Shown: positions 1-7,891 of the stretch, piece after piece
Numbering within the stretch: the stretch's first letter is position 1
Layout: every line of letters begins with the position of its first letter
From: Candidatus Trichofilum aggregatum
GTDB lineage: Bacteria > Chloroflexota > Anaerolineae > Promineifilales > Promineifilaceae
Assembly (NCBI GenBank): GCA_016716885.1
Contig: JADJUV010000044.1
Span: 1-64,000 of the forward strand
Length of the DNA stretch: 64,000 bases
Direction of reading: 5' to 3'
Notes under the pieces: model-generated
Database searches by the model: none
What the model saw: only the letters and a program-made list of their open reading frames with translations
Told to the model about the DNA's origin: nothing
Position numbers and translations under genes: made by a program

Positions 1-1381
1 CAGCCCTTCCTGACCCAGTTCGCGGCCGCCGACGGTCATCTTCATGCCACCAAACGGCCCGGCAAAATTGTCCGTCAGCGGGTCATTGATCCAAATCGTG
101 CCCGCCTTTACTTCGTCGAAGAACCGCTTTACTAACCTGGCGTCGTGGCTCATCAGCGTCGCCCCCAGGCCAAAACGGGTGTCGTTGCATAGGCGAATGG
201 CCTCGTCGAAGTCCCGGTAGGGCATGATGGGCAGGATGGGGCCAAACGTTTCGTCGCGCATGATGGCCATGTTGTGGTTGACATTCACCAGGACAGTTGG
301 CTCAAAAAAGAACCCTTTGGACAGGTGAGCCGGGCGTTTGCCACCCACTAGCACCTGTCCACCCAGGCTAACCGCTTCGGCCAGTTGCCGTTCCACGTTT
401 TCGCGGAACCGGTTACGGATCATTGGCCCCATGTCGGTGTTGGGGTCGAGGCCGTTACCCAGGCGCAGTTTGCCCACAAAATCGGCCAGTTCTTCGCTGA
501 AGCGGCCATAGATGCTCTCGTGAACGTAGAGCCGTTCGGTGCTGGTGCAGACCTGCCCGGCGTTGATCAGACCGGCATACGCCGCGCCGCGCACGGCCAT
601 CTCCAGGTCTACATCCGGGGCCACCACCATCGGGTCTTTGCCGCCCAACTCCAGGTGAACCTTCTTCATCATGGGGGCGGCGATGCTGGCGATGCGTTGG
701 CCGGTTTCCACCGAACCGGTGAAGGCGATGACGGGCACATCGGGGTGGCGTACCAGGGGTTCACCGACTTCGGGGCCGTACCCGGTGACAACGTTGACGA
801 CGCCAGGGGGCAGGTGGTCGAAGGCCAGTTCGACCAGGCGCAAGGTGGTGAGCGGGGTCAGTTCGGATGGTTTGATGACGACGGTGTTGCCAGCGGCTAA
901 CGCGGCCGCGATCTTCCACGCTAATAGCAACAGGGGAAAGTTCCAGGGGACGATGCAACCGACCACGCCATAGGGTTCCTTGATGACGAAGTTGATCTGG
1001 TCGGGGTCGCCAGGGGGCAGGAAGCGGCCGCGTTCGTGCCGCGCCAGTTCGGCATAATAGTGGAAGGTGTCGTAAGTCCAGAAAATCTTCTTCGTTCTCG
1101 ACGAACGGTTTGCCCTCTTCTTCGGTGAGCAAGTGGGTAAGTTCCTCGGCGTGGGCCTTCATTTTGTTGGCGGCCTCGTGCAACAGACCGGCCCGGACAG
1201 TAGCTGGGGTGCGGGACCAGGCAGGGAAGGCTTGTTTCGCGGCCGCGACCGCCTCATTCACATCCTCTGCCGTCCCACGTGGCACTTCATCTAACACCTC
1301 TTCCGTGGCCGGATTAAGTACCTGGATTGACTCAGTGGCTCGGCCGGTGGTAAAGCGTCCGTTGATGTATATGGGTTTCAT
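1..1381 (-). CDS. NAD(P)-dependent aldehyde dehydrogenase, 3' end outside window, frameshifted
   Basis: Oxidises an aldehyde to its acid with NAD(P). The N-terminus (MKPIYINGRF...) is the usual opening of this family. The rest is in a second frame: the Rossmann segment with PWNFP-like sequence, the base-containing HLELGGKDPMV (about 601-660) and the catalytic Cys in NAGQVCTS (codon 547-549). The frames join at the A4 run at 1082-1085 (T4 on the coding strand). Removing one base restores EEDFWTYDTFHYY, so a homopolymer error is the likely cause. The gene continues past base 1. Proximity to an Lrp/AsnC regulator and a polyamine-type ABC transporter suggests an aminobutyraldehyde or betaine-aldehyde type substrate, but the substrate is inferred only from context. 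Confidence 0.85.
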
Positions 1382-1456
1382 GGTTTACCTTTTGGTGTGG
1401 AGAGGTGAGAGTGTGGAGTGTTGAGTATCATTCCTCACCCTTCCGCTCTCATCCCC

Positions 1457-1915
1457 TCATTTAGGTTGCGTCAGCATGGGTTGTGCCCCATAGGCCATTT
1501 TGTAGGTGTGTAAGATGAGTGACGTTTGGGTGCGGGTGATACCGGGAACCTGGTGGAGATGGTCTTTGATGAACGAGGCCAGGTGTTCCCGGTTGCGGCA
1601 CATGACCTCTACCATGAGGTCGTATTCACCGGAAATCATAATGAGGTAACTGACTTCGGGAAAGGTGGCAATGGTCGCGGCCGCGGTATCCAATTCCACG
1701 GGTTGTACACTCACACCAATCAGGGCCGGGGCATCATACCCAAGTTGGTACGGGTCCACCATGCCCACAATCTGCACCACCCGCTCCTCAATCAACTTCC
1801 CCACCCGGTTCCGCACCGTGCCTTCGGTGACGTTCAACGCCTGGGCGATTTCCGTATACGGTTTGCGCCCATCTTTTTGCAAAAACGAGAGAATGGCACG
1901 ATCCAGGTTATCCAT
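1457..1915 (-). CDS. Lrp/AsnC family transcriptional regulator
   Basis: A 152-residue regulator with an N-terminal winged helix-turn-helix (about residues 5-55: DNLDRAILSFLQKDGR ... YTEIAQALNVTEGTVRNRV) and a C-terminal RAM ligand-binding domain (about 70-145, with SGEYDLMVEV). Such proteins form octamers, sense amino acids or related metabolites, and usually regulate their own gene and neighbours. I start it at the ATG at 1915 because family members begin right before DNLDR; an in-frame ATG at 1933 would add six residues, and neither start has a clear ribosome site. It reads toward the aldehyde dehydrogenase, 75 bases downstream, so the two may be cotranscribed. Its upstream region holds a good promoter and two palindromes suggesting autoregulation. 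Confidence 0.9.
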   Translation of the reverse strand: MDNLDRAILSFLQKDGRKPYTEIAQALNVTEGTVRNRVGKLIEERVVQIVGMVDPYQLGYDAPALIGVSVQPVELDTAAATIATFPEVSYLIMISGEYDLMVEVMCRNREHLASFIKDHLHQVPGITRTQTSLILHTYKMAYGAQPMLTQPK

Positions 1916-1973
1916 GGGAAGAGTAAATAACAAGCTGTGTAATTATGTCCGGGTGAGAGATAACCCAATCTAA

Positions 1974-2019
1974 TTGAGTGATTCGCAAGAATAAGGCAAT
2001 TATATTGCGATATTCGCAA
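1974..2019. promoter_or_regulatory. Two 15-base Lrp/AsnC-like operator palindromes
   Basis: TTGCGATATTCGCAA at 2005-2019 is a perfect inverted repeat (6-base arms, TAT centre). A degenerate copy with the same outer arms, TTGAGTGATTCGCAA, lies at 1974-1988. The shared ATTCGCAAG is 31 bases apart, about three helical turns, so both would sit on one DNA face. They flank and overlap the predicted promoter of the lrp-type gene. Arm layout and length fit Lrp/AsnC sites; the assignment to this regulator is inference. Confidence 0.55.
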
Positions 2020-2027
2020 GTGGGCAA
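1999..2027 (-). promoter_or_regulatory. Candidate sigma-70-type promoter for the Lrp/AsnC gene
   Basis: On the minus strand a perfect TATAAT (1999-2004) is preceded by TTGCCC (2022-2027) with a 17-base spacer. The palindrome at 2005-2019 fills the spacer, a typical arrangement for repression. Confidence 0.5.
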
Positions 2028-2086
2028 TCTCTATCCCTAACTTTCCCCTTCCCCCAAACTCCAAACGTCAGACAATGCGTTTTTGA

Positions 2087-2092
2087 TATAAT
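2087..2092 (+). promoter_or_regulatory. Candidate -10 box for the flavin-type oxidoreductase gene
   Basis: A perfect TATAAT lies 31 bases before the ATG at 2124. No convincing -35 box is present at the normal distance, so only the -10 is supported. Confidence 0.35.
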
Positions 2093-2123
2093 TCTGCTTA
2101 ACAAGTAAGCACGGAGATTGATC

Positions 2124-2573
2124 ATGAGTTGGAAAAACCTGGAAGAAACACAACCTGCACTCGCTGCCTTTGGTGCAGAGCGTCTTAACGGCCACGTCTC
2201 ATATCTGGCAACCATCCGTAAAGATGGTTCGCCACGTGTTCATCCCGTAACCCCCATTGTTGGTCAGGGGCACCTTTTTGTATTTATGGAGCCAACCTCA
2301 CCGAAAGGTCACGATCTCCGTCGCGATGGACGTTATGCCCTTCATTGTGGGGTAAGTGATAACAGTGGTGCGGGGGGCGAGTTCATTGTTACGGGGCGGG
2401 CTTATTTCATAGACAACCCGGAGCTACGTGCGTTGGCCGTGGGGCTGGCAAGTTATACCCCGGCTGATCGGTATGTCTTGTTTGAATTCGACCTGGAAAA
2501 TGTGACTTCTACGGTCTACCAGGATGGTCAAACTGTTCGTCAGCATTGGCAAAGTCAGGCGGGGAACTCCTGA
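2124..2573 (+). CDS. Pyridoxamine 5'-phosphate oxidase-like FMN/F420-type protein
   Basis: A 149-residue split-barrel protein of the pyridoxamine-phosphate-oxidase-like superfamily. It begins with a short helix, then GHVSYLATIRKDGSPRVHPV, the flavin or F420-binding strand pattern typical of these general-stress or nitroreductase-like proteins. The middle (VFMEPTSPKGHDLRRDGRYALHC) matches the phosphate-binding region. The start at 2124 is supported by GGAG at 2113-2116; an upstream TTG at 2118 is not needed. It is a lone plus-strand gene between the lrp-type gene and the pot operon and ends at a bidirectional hairpin. The cofactor (FMN or F420) and substrate cannot be told from sequence. Confidence 0.75.
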   Translation: MSWKNLEETQPALAAFGAERLNGHVSYLATIRKDGSPRVHPVTPIVGQGHLFVFMEPTSPKGHDLRRDGRYALHCGVSDNSGAGGEFIVTGRAYFIDNPELRALAVGLASYTPADRYVLFEFDLENVTSTVYQDGQTVRQHWQSQAGNS

Positions 2574-2586
2574 GAAAGTGAGTGCG

Positions 2587-2662
2587 GGTGGCAGAGTGGC
2601 AGAGTGGCAAGTGGCAAAGTGGCGAGTTCCTAGAGTTCCTCTGAGTTCCTAGAGTTCCCCTC
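2587..2662. repeat. Low-complexity intergenic words (GGCAGAGT and GAGTTCCTAGA types)
   Basis: Short near-identical words repeat in tandem: GTGGCAGAGTGGCAGAGTGG, then several variants of GAGTTCCTAGAGTTCC. The same words recur in other intergenic spaces (42709-42763, 50056-50090, 58650-58680, 62400-62450). Confidence 0.75.
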
Positions 2663-2672
2663 TCCCCACAAC

Positions 2673-2710
2673 AAAAAACGCCCTGAGCCATATTGGCCCA
2701 GGGCGTTTTC
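2673..2710. terminator. Bidirectional intrinsic terminator between the PPOX-like gene and potD
   Basis: AAAACGCCCTG ... CAGGGCGTTTT forms a stem of about 11 pairs flanked by A and T runs. It sits between convergent genes and can end transcription both ways. Confidence 0.85.
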
Positions 2711-2750
2711 ATACCAGCAGATTATTCACTGGTTACTGGTTACTTTCCGC

Positions 2751-3896
2751 TTACTGTCCCTTAATCGCTGTCCACATTTCGTCATAGATGAACACCGCAT
2801 CACCGGGGTCGTCTAACCACTGCAACTTGGCCAGGGTTTCTTCGGGGGGGAAGATGCTGGGATCACTGGTGATTTCTTCCAGGATGAAGGCTTTGGCGGC
2901 TTCGTTGGGGCTGCCGTAGTAGGTGAAATTGGTTACCGCGGCCGCGACCTCAGCATCCAATAAGTAGTTGATGAAATGCACTGCCGTGTCATAACGTTGT
3001 GATGACTTGGTGATACAGGCATTATCCATCCACTTGACCCCACCTTCTTTGGGAATGGCAAAATACCAGTTGCCGTCCTCAGTCTCCTCGTTGTAAGTAG
3101 CATAATAAGCCCCGGACGCATCTCCACTCCAAGAATGGGATAAAACCACTTCGTCAGCCACCATCAATGAATCTTCATAATCCTCACTGTTGAACGTTTT
3201 CCAATACGGCTTGGCCTGGAGAATCAGGTCGCGGGCCGCTTCCAAATCGGCTCGTTCCTGGGTGTTAAGATCAAGCCCCAAATAAGCCAGAGCCGCTGAG
3301 AGAAGTTCGCGTTGATCGTTGAGGACGTTGATGCCACCGTCAGAATATTGTTCCAGCAGAGCCGGATCAAAAAGATAGGCCCAGCTATCGGGGGGATTTT
3401 CGTCAAAGAAGGGATGACCAGCACGATAAGCAATGCCGGTGGTTCCCCACTGGTAGGGCACACAATGTTGATTGCCGGGGTCGAAGGGGGCATCCCGGAA
3501 ATCGTCGCCGATATTGGCAAAGTTGGGTATCTCGTTGACATCAATTTCGGCCAGCAAATCCAGGTCAATCATCTGAGCGACCATGTAATCAGAGGGGAAG
3601 ATGACATCATAACCGGCGGCTCCAGCCTGGAGTTTAGCCAGCAAATCTTCGTTTGAGGCGAAGGTGTCGTAGATGATGGTGACGCCGTATTCTTCCTCGT
3701 AGGCGGTTATAATTTCCTCGTCAATGTAATCAGTCCAGTTATAAACGCTGAGTTCGTCGGCTAATACGACCTCACCGTCTTCAGTTTCGGCATCCGTATT
3801 GGCCTCGTTGTCACTTGGCCCACCCGAAGGGCCGCCACCACAGGCGACCAGCACCAGGGCCAACAACAGTAACCATAACAAGCGTATCTTTTTCAT
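2751..3896 (-). CDS. potD: Spermidine/putrescine-type substrate-binding lipoprotein
   Basis: A 381-residue extracytoplasmic solute-binding protein that captures polyamines for the adjacent PotABC permease. It starts with a lipoprotein signal (MKKIRLL ... LVLVAC, lipid-anchored Cys19), followed by an acidic linker. The mature part shows the PotD pattern: LSVYNWTDYIDEEIITAYEE, then GYDVIFPSDYMVAQM and a late WMDNACITKSSQR. The start is supported by GGAGGAG just upstream. It is last in the order potA-potB-potC-potD, all minus strand, with a 122-base gap from potC and the terminator at 2673-2710 after it. Family membership is clear; which polyamine it binds is not. Confidence 0.92.
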   Translation of the reverse strand: MKKIRLLWLLLLALVLVACGGGPSGGPSDNEANTDAETEDGEVVLADELSVYNWTDYIDEEIITAYEEEYGVTIIYDTFASNEDLLAKLQAGAAGYDVIFPSDYMVAQMIDLDLLAEIDVNEIPNFANIGDDFRDAPFDPGNQHCVPYQWGTTGIAYRAGHPFFDENPPDSWAYLFDPALLEQYSDGGINVLNDQRELLSAALAYLGLDLNTQERADLEAARDLILQAKPYWKTFNSEDYEDSLMVADEVVLSHSWSGDASGAYYATYNEETEDGNWYFAIPKEGGVKWMDNACITKSSQRYDTAVHFINYLLDAEVAAAVTNFTYYGSPNEAAKAFILEEITSDPSIFPPEETLAKLQWLDDPGDAVFIYDEMWTAIKGQ

Positions 3897-4018
3897 TTTT
3901 TCTCCTCCATGAGACTAAGGATTGGCTAATCGCCAGACTGTTCTTGGTTATTAGTGCATTGGTCTAGGGTAGGTTGACCAATTCCACTAATATACCGAGT
4001 TTACACCAATATACCGCT

Positions 4019-4858
4019 TTAGCGGCGTTGCAGGATCAGCGAAAATACAACCAGGATGGTTGATCCCAGTAACATCAGCGTGGATATAGCATTGATCTCC
4101 GGGGTGATGCCGAATTTGATCATGGAGTACACCCGCACCGGCAGCGTGGTGGAGCCGGGACCAGAGACAAAGAAGGTGATGACGAAATCATCGAGTGAAA
4201 GCGTGAAGGCCATGAGGGCAGCGGAAACAATGCCTGGAGTGAGCAAGGGTAGCGTAACCCGGCGGAAGATAATCCATTCGTTAGCGCCCAGGTCCGCGGC
4301 CGCTTCCTCAAGTCGTTCATCCATGTCTGCCAGCCGCGCCCGCACCACAATGGCTACAAAGGCAATGTTGAAGGCCACATGAATGATCAGCACGGTGTAG
4401 CGGCTGAGGGCCACGTTGAACATGACAAAAAACAGCAGACTGGAGAGGGCCATCACAATGTCGGGGATGATGACAGGCAGATAGAGGATGGCATCGTAGG
4501 TCATTTTGCCCCAAAACCGATACCGCTCCAGCACGAGAGCCGCCAATGTGCCCAAAAAGGTGCTGAGCACGGTGGACCAAAACGCCACCCACAAACTCAC
4601 CCGCAAGGCATTACCCAACGCCCGGTCGTTGAATAATTCGCTATACCATTGGGTGCTGAAGCCTGTCCAGACACCTACCACCTGGTTGGCGTTAAAGGAA
4701 TAGATAATCAGGACGATAATGGGCAGGTACAAGAACAAAAACACACCCAATGCCAGCCAGGTCAAGATATATTTGTTGAAGGTTTGGCGCAGGTTATGGC
4801 CGAACATCTGCCGGGGCATGGTGAGGGGTTGTGAACGGCTGGCGGTGGCTGTGGTCAT
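4019..4858 (-). CDS. potC: Polyamine-type ABC transporter permease
   Basis: A 279-residue inner-membrane permease with about six membrane spans, close to the usual PotC length. After a short cytoplasmic N-terminus the first span is ILTWLALGVFLFLYLPIIVL. The ATPase-docking EAA loop is near residues 185-210 (EEAAADLGANEWIIFRRV, then TLPLLTPGI). It pairs with PotB and is driven by PotA. The gene sits between potB and potD with about 100 bases on each side. A GCGGCCGC copy encodes the Ala run in the EAA loop, as also happens in potB. Confidence 0.92.
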   Translation of the reverse strand: MTTATASRSQPLTMPRQMFGHNLRQTFNKYILTWLALGVFLFLYLPIIVLIIYSFNANQVVGVWTGFSTQWYSELFNDRALGNALRVSLWVAFWSTVLSTFLGTLAALVLERYRFWGKMTYDAILYLPVIIPDIVMALSSLLFFVMFNVALSRYTVLIIHVAFNIAFVAIVVRARLADMDERLEEAAADLGANEWIIFRRVTLPLLTPGIVSAALMAFTLSLDDFVITFFVSGPGSTTLPVRVYSMIKFGITPEINAISTLMLLGSTILVVFSLILQRR

Positions 4859-4881
4859 GGTTGCCTCTGGGAGGGAATGGG

Positions 4882-4965
4882 AGACTAAGAGACTGAGAGA
4901 CTAAGAGACTAAGAGACTGACTGCTAACTGAGGACTGAAACTCTGAACTCGAAACTCGAAACTAA
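4882..4965. repeat. Intergenic stutter repeat (AGAGACTA and CGAAACT words)
   Basis: Four near-copies of GAGACTAAGA in tandem are followed by AACTCGAAACTCGAAACTAA. It lies between potC and potB. Related words are used in the long hairpin at 29497-29553 and near 61710-61749. Confidence 0.7.
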
Positions 4966-6302
4966 GTAAGTTGCTTGTTGTTGTTCAAGGTGCGGAAGTA
5001 AAGCAAGGTGGCGGCTAACATGATCGCCATCATAATGAAGCCGATGGCCGAGCCAAACGGCCAGTCGCGCACGGTCATGAATTGCTGTTGGAGCAGGTTG
5101 CCCAAGAGGGCGACTCTGGCACCCCCCATCAGGTCAGGTGTGACATAGGCCCCCAACGACGGGATGAAAACGATGATGGAGCCGGCGACGATGCCGGGCA
5201 TGGTCAGGGGGATGAGGATGCGCACGGTGCTCCAGAAGGTGTTGGCGCCCAGGTCCGCGGCCGCTTCCAATAACGACCAATCCATCTTCTCCAACGCGCT
5301 GTACAGGGGCAGCACCATAAAGGGCAAATAACCATAAAACAACCCCAACATAACCGCTGGTTGGTTGAACAATAACGGCAACTTAGCCGAGGTGAGATCG
5401 GCTAACCAGGCAAAAAAGGCACTATTTTCGGACAACATGACCGCTTGTTCATGCAGGGTAATGCTCCAAAAATTGTTAATCAAGCCGGAATCCCGCAGAA
5501 TGAGCATCCAGGCATAGGTACGTACCAGAAAATTGGTCCAGAACGGAATCATGACCAGGAAGATATAGGTGTTGCGGTATTTCTGCGGTTGGCGGGCAAT
5601 CCAGTAGGCAAAGGGGAAACCAACGAGCAGGCAAATGATGGTGTTAAAAACCGCGATGCCTAAGGAGCGCCAGAAAATACGCAGGTAGATGTAATCGCCA
5701 CTGACGGGGCTGAAAAAGCGCACGTAATCGTTGAAATAAGCCCCCAAATTGCCCAGGCTGAATTCGGGGTAGGTGACGGTTCCGGAGCGGGTGCGTTCGC
5801 CCAGGCTGACGATGAGGACGATGAGCATGGGGGCCACGAAGAAGACGCCCAGCCAAAACCCGGCAGGGTAGGCTAAGGCCCCAGCGGTGTTGCGGCGGAT
5901 GAGGAAGAATAACAGGCCGGAAAAGGCCACGAACGCGGCCGCGCCGTAAAACTCACGTGTCAGCCAGTAATAAACCAACCCCAAAACCACCCCCGCGGCC
6001 GCACGCCACACCCCCATCTTACTCGCCAGTTTTACCTCTCTGAGCAGGCCAATCCCGGCGAATAAATCTACCACCAGCAACACCCCATACACCAGATAAC
6101 CCAGCAGGCCACCCCCCTGAGCCAGCGTATTCTCAAAGGCGGTGGCCGTCCAACCAATGGAGCCAAAGGTCAACCAGCGGAAGAGCAAGAAACCCCACAC
6201 CACCACCTGAGCCAAAAACAGGTACGCGGCCGCTTGCCATAACGGATTCAAACCAGCGGTCATCATTTCATCTTCGGGGGGTTTGATGGTTGTTGTTGCC
6301 AT
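4962..6302 (-). CDS. potB: Polyamine-type ABC transporter permease with extended N-terminus
   Basis: A 446-residue PotB-type permease. The C-terminal 300 residues, from about YPAGFWLGVFFVAPMLIVLIVSL, are a normal PotB with the EAA loop EAAADLGANTFWSTVRILIP. The first 145 residues are an extra region with about four hydrophobic stretches (around residues 22-45, 65-85, 100-115 and 118-140) that ordinary PotB, at about 280-300 residues, lacks. The start is supported by AAGGA upstream, and the extension is in one frame with the rest, so it is not an annotation artefact. It follows potA by 11 bases. The role of the added membrane domain is unknown. Confidence 0.9.
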   Translation of the reverse strand: MATTTIKPPEDEMMTAGLNPLWQAAAYLFLAQVVVWGFLLFRWLTFGSIGWTATAFENTLAQGGGLLGYLVYGVLLVVDLFAGIGLLREVKLASKMGVWRAAAGVVLGLVYYWLTREFYGAAAFVAFSGLLFFLIRRNTAGALAYPAGFWLGVFFVAPMLIVLIVSLGERTRSGTVTYPEFSLGNLGAYFNDYVRFFSPVSGDYIYLRIFWRSLGIAVFNTIICLLVGFPFAYWIARQPQKYRNTYIFLVMIPFWTNFLVRTYAWMLILRDSGLINNFWSITLHEQAVMLSENSAFFAWLADLTSAKLPLLFNQPAVMLGLFYGYLPFMVLPLYSALEKMDWSLLEAAADLGANTFWSTVRILIPLTMPGIVAGSIIVFIPSLGAYVTPDLMGGARVALLGNLLQQQFMTVRDWPFGSAIGFIMMAIMLAATLLYFRTLNNNKQLT

Positions 6303-6313
6303 AACCGAATCCT

Positions 6314-7513
6314 TTAGTCTAAGAGAATCTGCGCATTCTCAGCCGCCCAGTGGACATACACCGGCTCATCTACCTTGAACATGGTGTCGTAGCGACTGCC
6401 AAAATTTTGCACCCGCACCACCAGCGAGGTTTCGCTTTCATTGAGGCATACCCGGTAGCGCGTATCCGTGCCAATGTAGATGGCTTCCAGCACGCGGCCG
6501 CTAACGACCACGCTGTTCTTTTCCATAGCCAGATATTCTTTGACATCCACTTCACCGGTGGGAATCTTGCCACCGAACAGGCTCGCGGCCGCTTCGGCAT
6601 CAATCCCAGCTTCCTTCTTCATCAAGTCCACTTTACCGGTGGGGTAGACGTTAATCTTCTCTGGCCGAATGGCCAGGGTTACTTCTTGACCGGGGCTAAG
6701 GACACGCCCTTCGTTGCTGGCAAGAACGGTGGCGCCGGGTATCTCTACCTCAGCCAGCGCGTCAATGGTTTTGATGCGGCCGCTGACAAAATTGGTCTCG
6801 CCAATGAAATCGGCCACAAAGCGGTTGGTGGGATGTTCGTAAATACGCCGGGGTTCACCCACCTGTTGCACCAGACCATTATTCATCACGGCAATGCGAT
6901 CAGACATGGTAAGGGCTTCTTCCTGATCGTGGGTCACATAGATGAAGGTGATCCCCACTTCCACCTGAATCTGTTTCAGTTCCAACTGCATGGCCTTACG
7001 CAACTTCAAATCCAGCGCCCCCAACGGCTCATCCAGCAACAACACCTGGGGGCGGTTGACCAACGCCCGGGCCAGAGCCACTCGCTGCTGCTGGCCCCCG
7101 GAAAGCTGTTTGGGGCGACGCTCACTCATGTGTGGCAGTTGCACCAGTTCCAGAGCTTCGGCTACCCGCCGTTTAATCTCGGGGGGCGTTACTCTTTTCA
7201 TTTCCAGGCCAAAGGCCACATTTTGGGCCACAGTCATGTGGGGGAAAAGGGCGTAACTTTGGAAAACGGTATTGACGGGGCGACGATAGGCGGGGATGCC
7301 AGCGACTTGCTGGCCTTTGATATAAATTTCACCGACGGTGGGTTGTTCAAACCCGGCGATCATGCGCAGGTTGGTGGTTTTGCCACAACCGCTCGGCCCT
7401 AATAACGAGAAAAACTCCCCATCCTGAATTTGTAAATCAACGTTATCTACCGCCACAAACTCGCCGAATTTTTTAGTAACGCTACGAAGCTCAACGGCCG
7501 GCACATTGGACAT
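6314..7513 (-). CDS. potA: Polyamine-type ABC transporter ATP-binding protein
   Basis: A 399-residue ATPase that powers uptake by PotBC. Seen in order: Walker A GPSGCGKTT (about 39-47), Q-loop FQSYALFPHM, signature LSGGQQQRVALARAL, Walker B VLLLDEPLGALD, switch His in YVTHDQEEA, then a C-terminal TOBE region from about residue 240. The TOBE region holds an insert around residues 290-330 (VDLMKKEAGIDAEAAASLFG) that makes it longer than usual. GGGAG upstream supports the start. It is the first gene of the operon; a 378-base gene-free stretch lies upstream. Confidence 0.93.
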   Translation of the reverse strand: MSNVPAVELRSVTKKFGEFVAVDNVDLQIQDGEFFSLLGPSGCGKTTNLRMIAGFEQPTVGEIYIKGQQVAGIPAYRRPVNTVFQSYALFPHMTVAQNVAFGLEMKRVTPPEIKRRVAEALELVQLPHMSERRPKQLSGGQQQRVALARALVNRPQVLLLDEPLGALDLKLRKAMQLELKQIQVEVGITFIYVTHDQEEALTMSDRIAVMNNGLVQQVGEPRRIYEHPTNRFVADFIGETNFVSGRIKTIDALAEVEIPGATVLASNEGRVLSPGQEVTLAIRPEKINVYPTGKVDLMKKEAGIDAEAAASLFGGKIPTGEVDVKEYLAMEKNSVVVSGRVLEAIYIGTDTRYRVCLNESETSLVVRVQNFGSRYDTMFKVDEPVYVHWAAENAQILLD

Positions 7514-7891
7514 CCTGTCTCCCTTGTTATCAATGAACAGTCAACTGGAAACAGCGAACGGTCAAAAAGACGGTTCACGAAATACGGTTTACTGTTTACT
7601 GACAGAAAATCGTTCGTTTGAACATTGAAATCCGGTGCGATCTGGCACGCTATGGGGGGCTATACCAGTGAGCCGACAAACCAGGGCTGGTTTGCCGTCA
7701 GTGTTTTGCAGTGGTGGGGATACATTCCCTCACGCAAAAAGGGCAACAAAACGACCGATTTGAGCGATAGGCTCAATCTCACCCAGCACACTGTGTAAAA
7801 CTTTTCGGTTGGTGTGATGACTGGGAAACGGTAGGGGCATTTTATAACGGCAAGGGGGATCACGCAAAAAAGTAACGGAACCACAATCCTT
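7514..7891. other. Gene-free region upstream of potA
   Basis: No supported gene. It must hold the pot promoter, but I see no convincing -35/-10 pair on the minus strand. A small hairpin AAACCAGGGCTGGTTT lies near 7679-7694. No known riboswitch pattern was recognised. Confidence 0.5.

Noticed and set aside
385..900. Plus-strand open frames opposite the dehydrogenase and many other genes
   Set aside because: They are shadows of real genes; the self-complementary octamer produces Ala runs on both strands, and none has a recognisable domain.
7514..7891. Riboswitch upstream of potA
   Set aside because: Only one short hairpin was seen; no pattern of a known class could be matched by eye.
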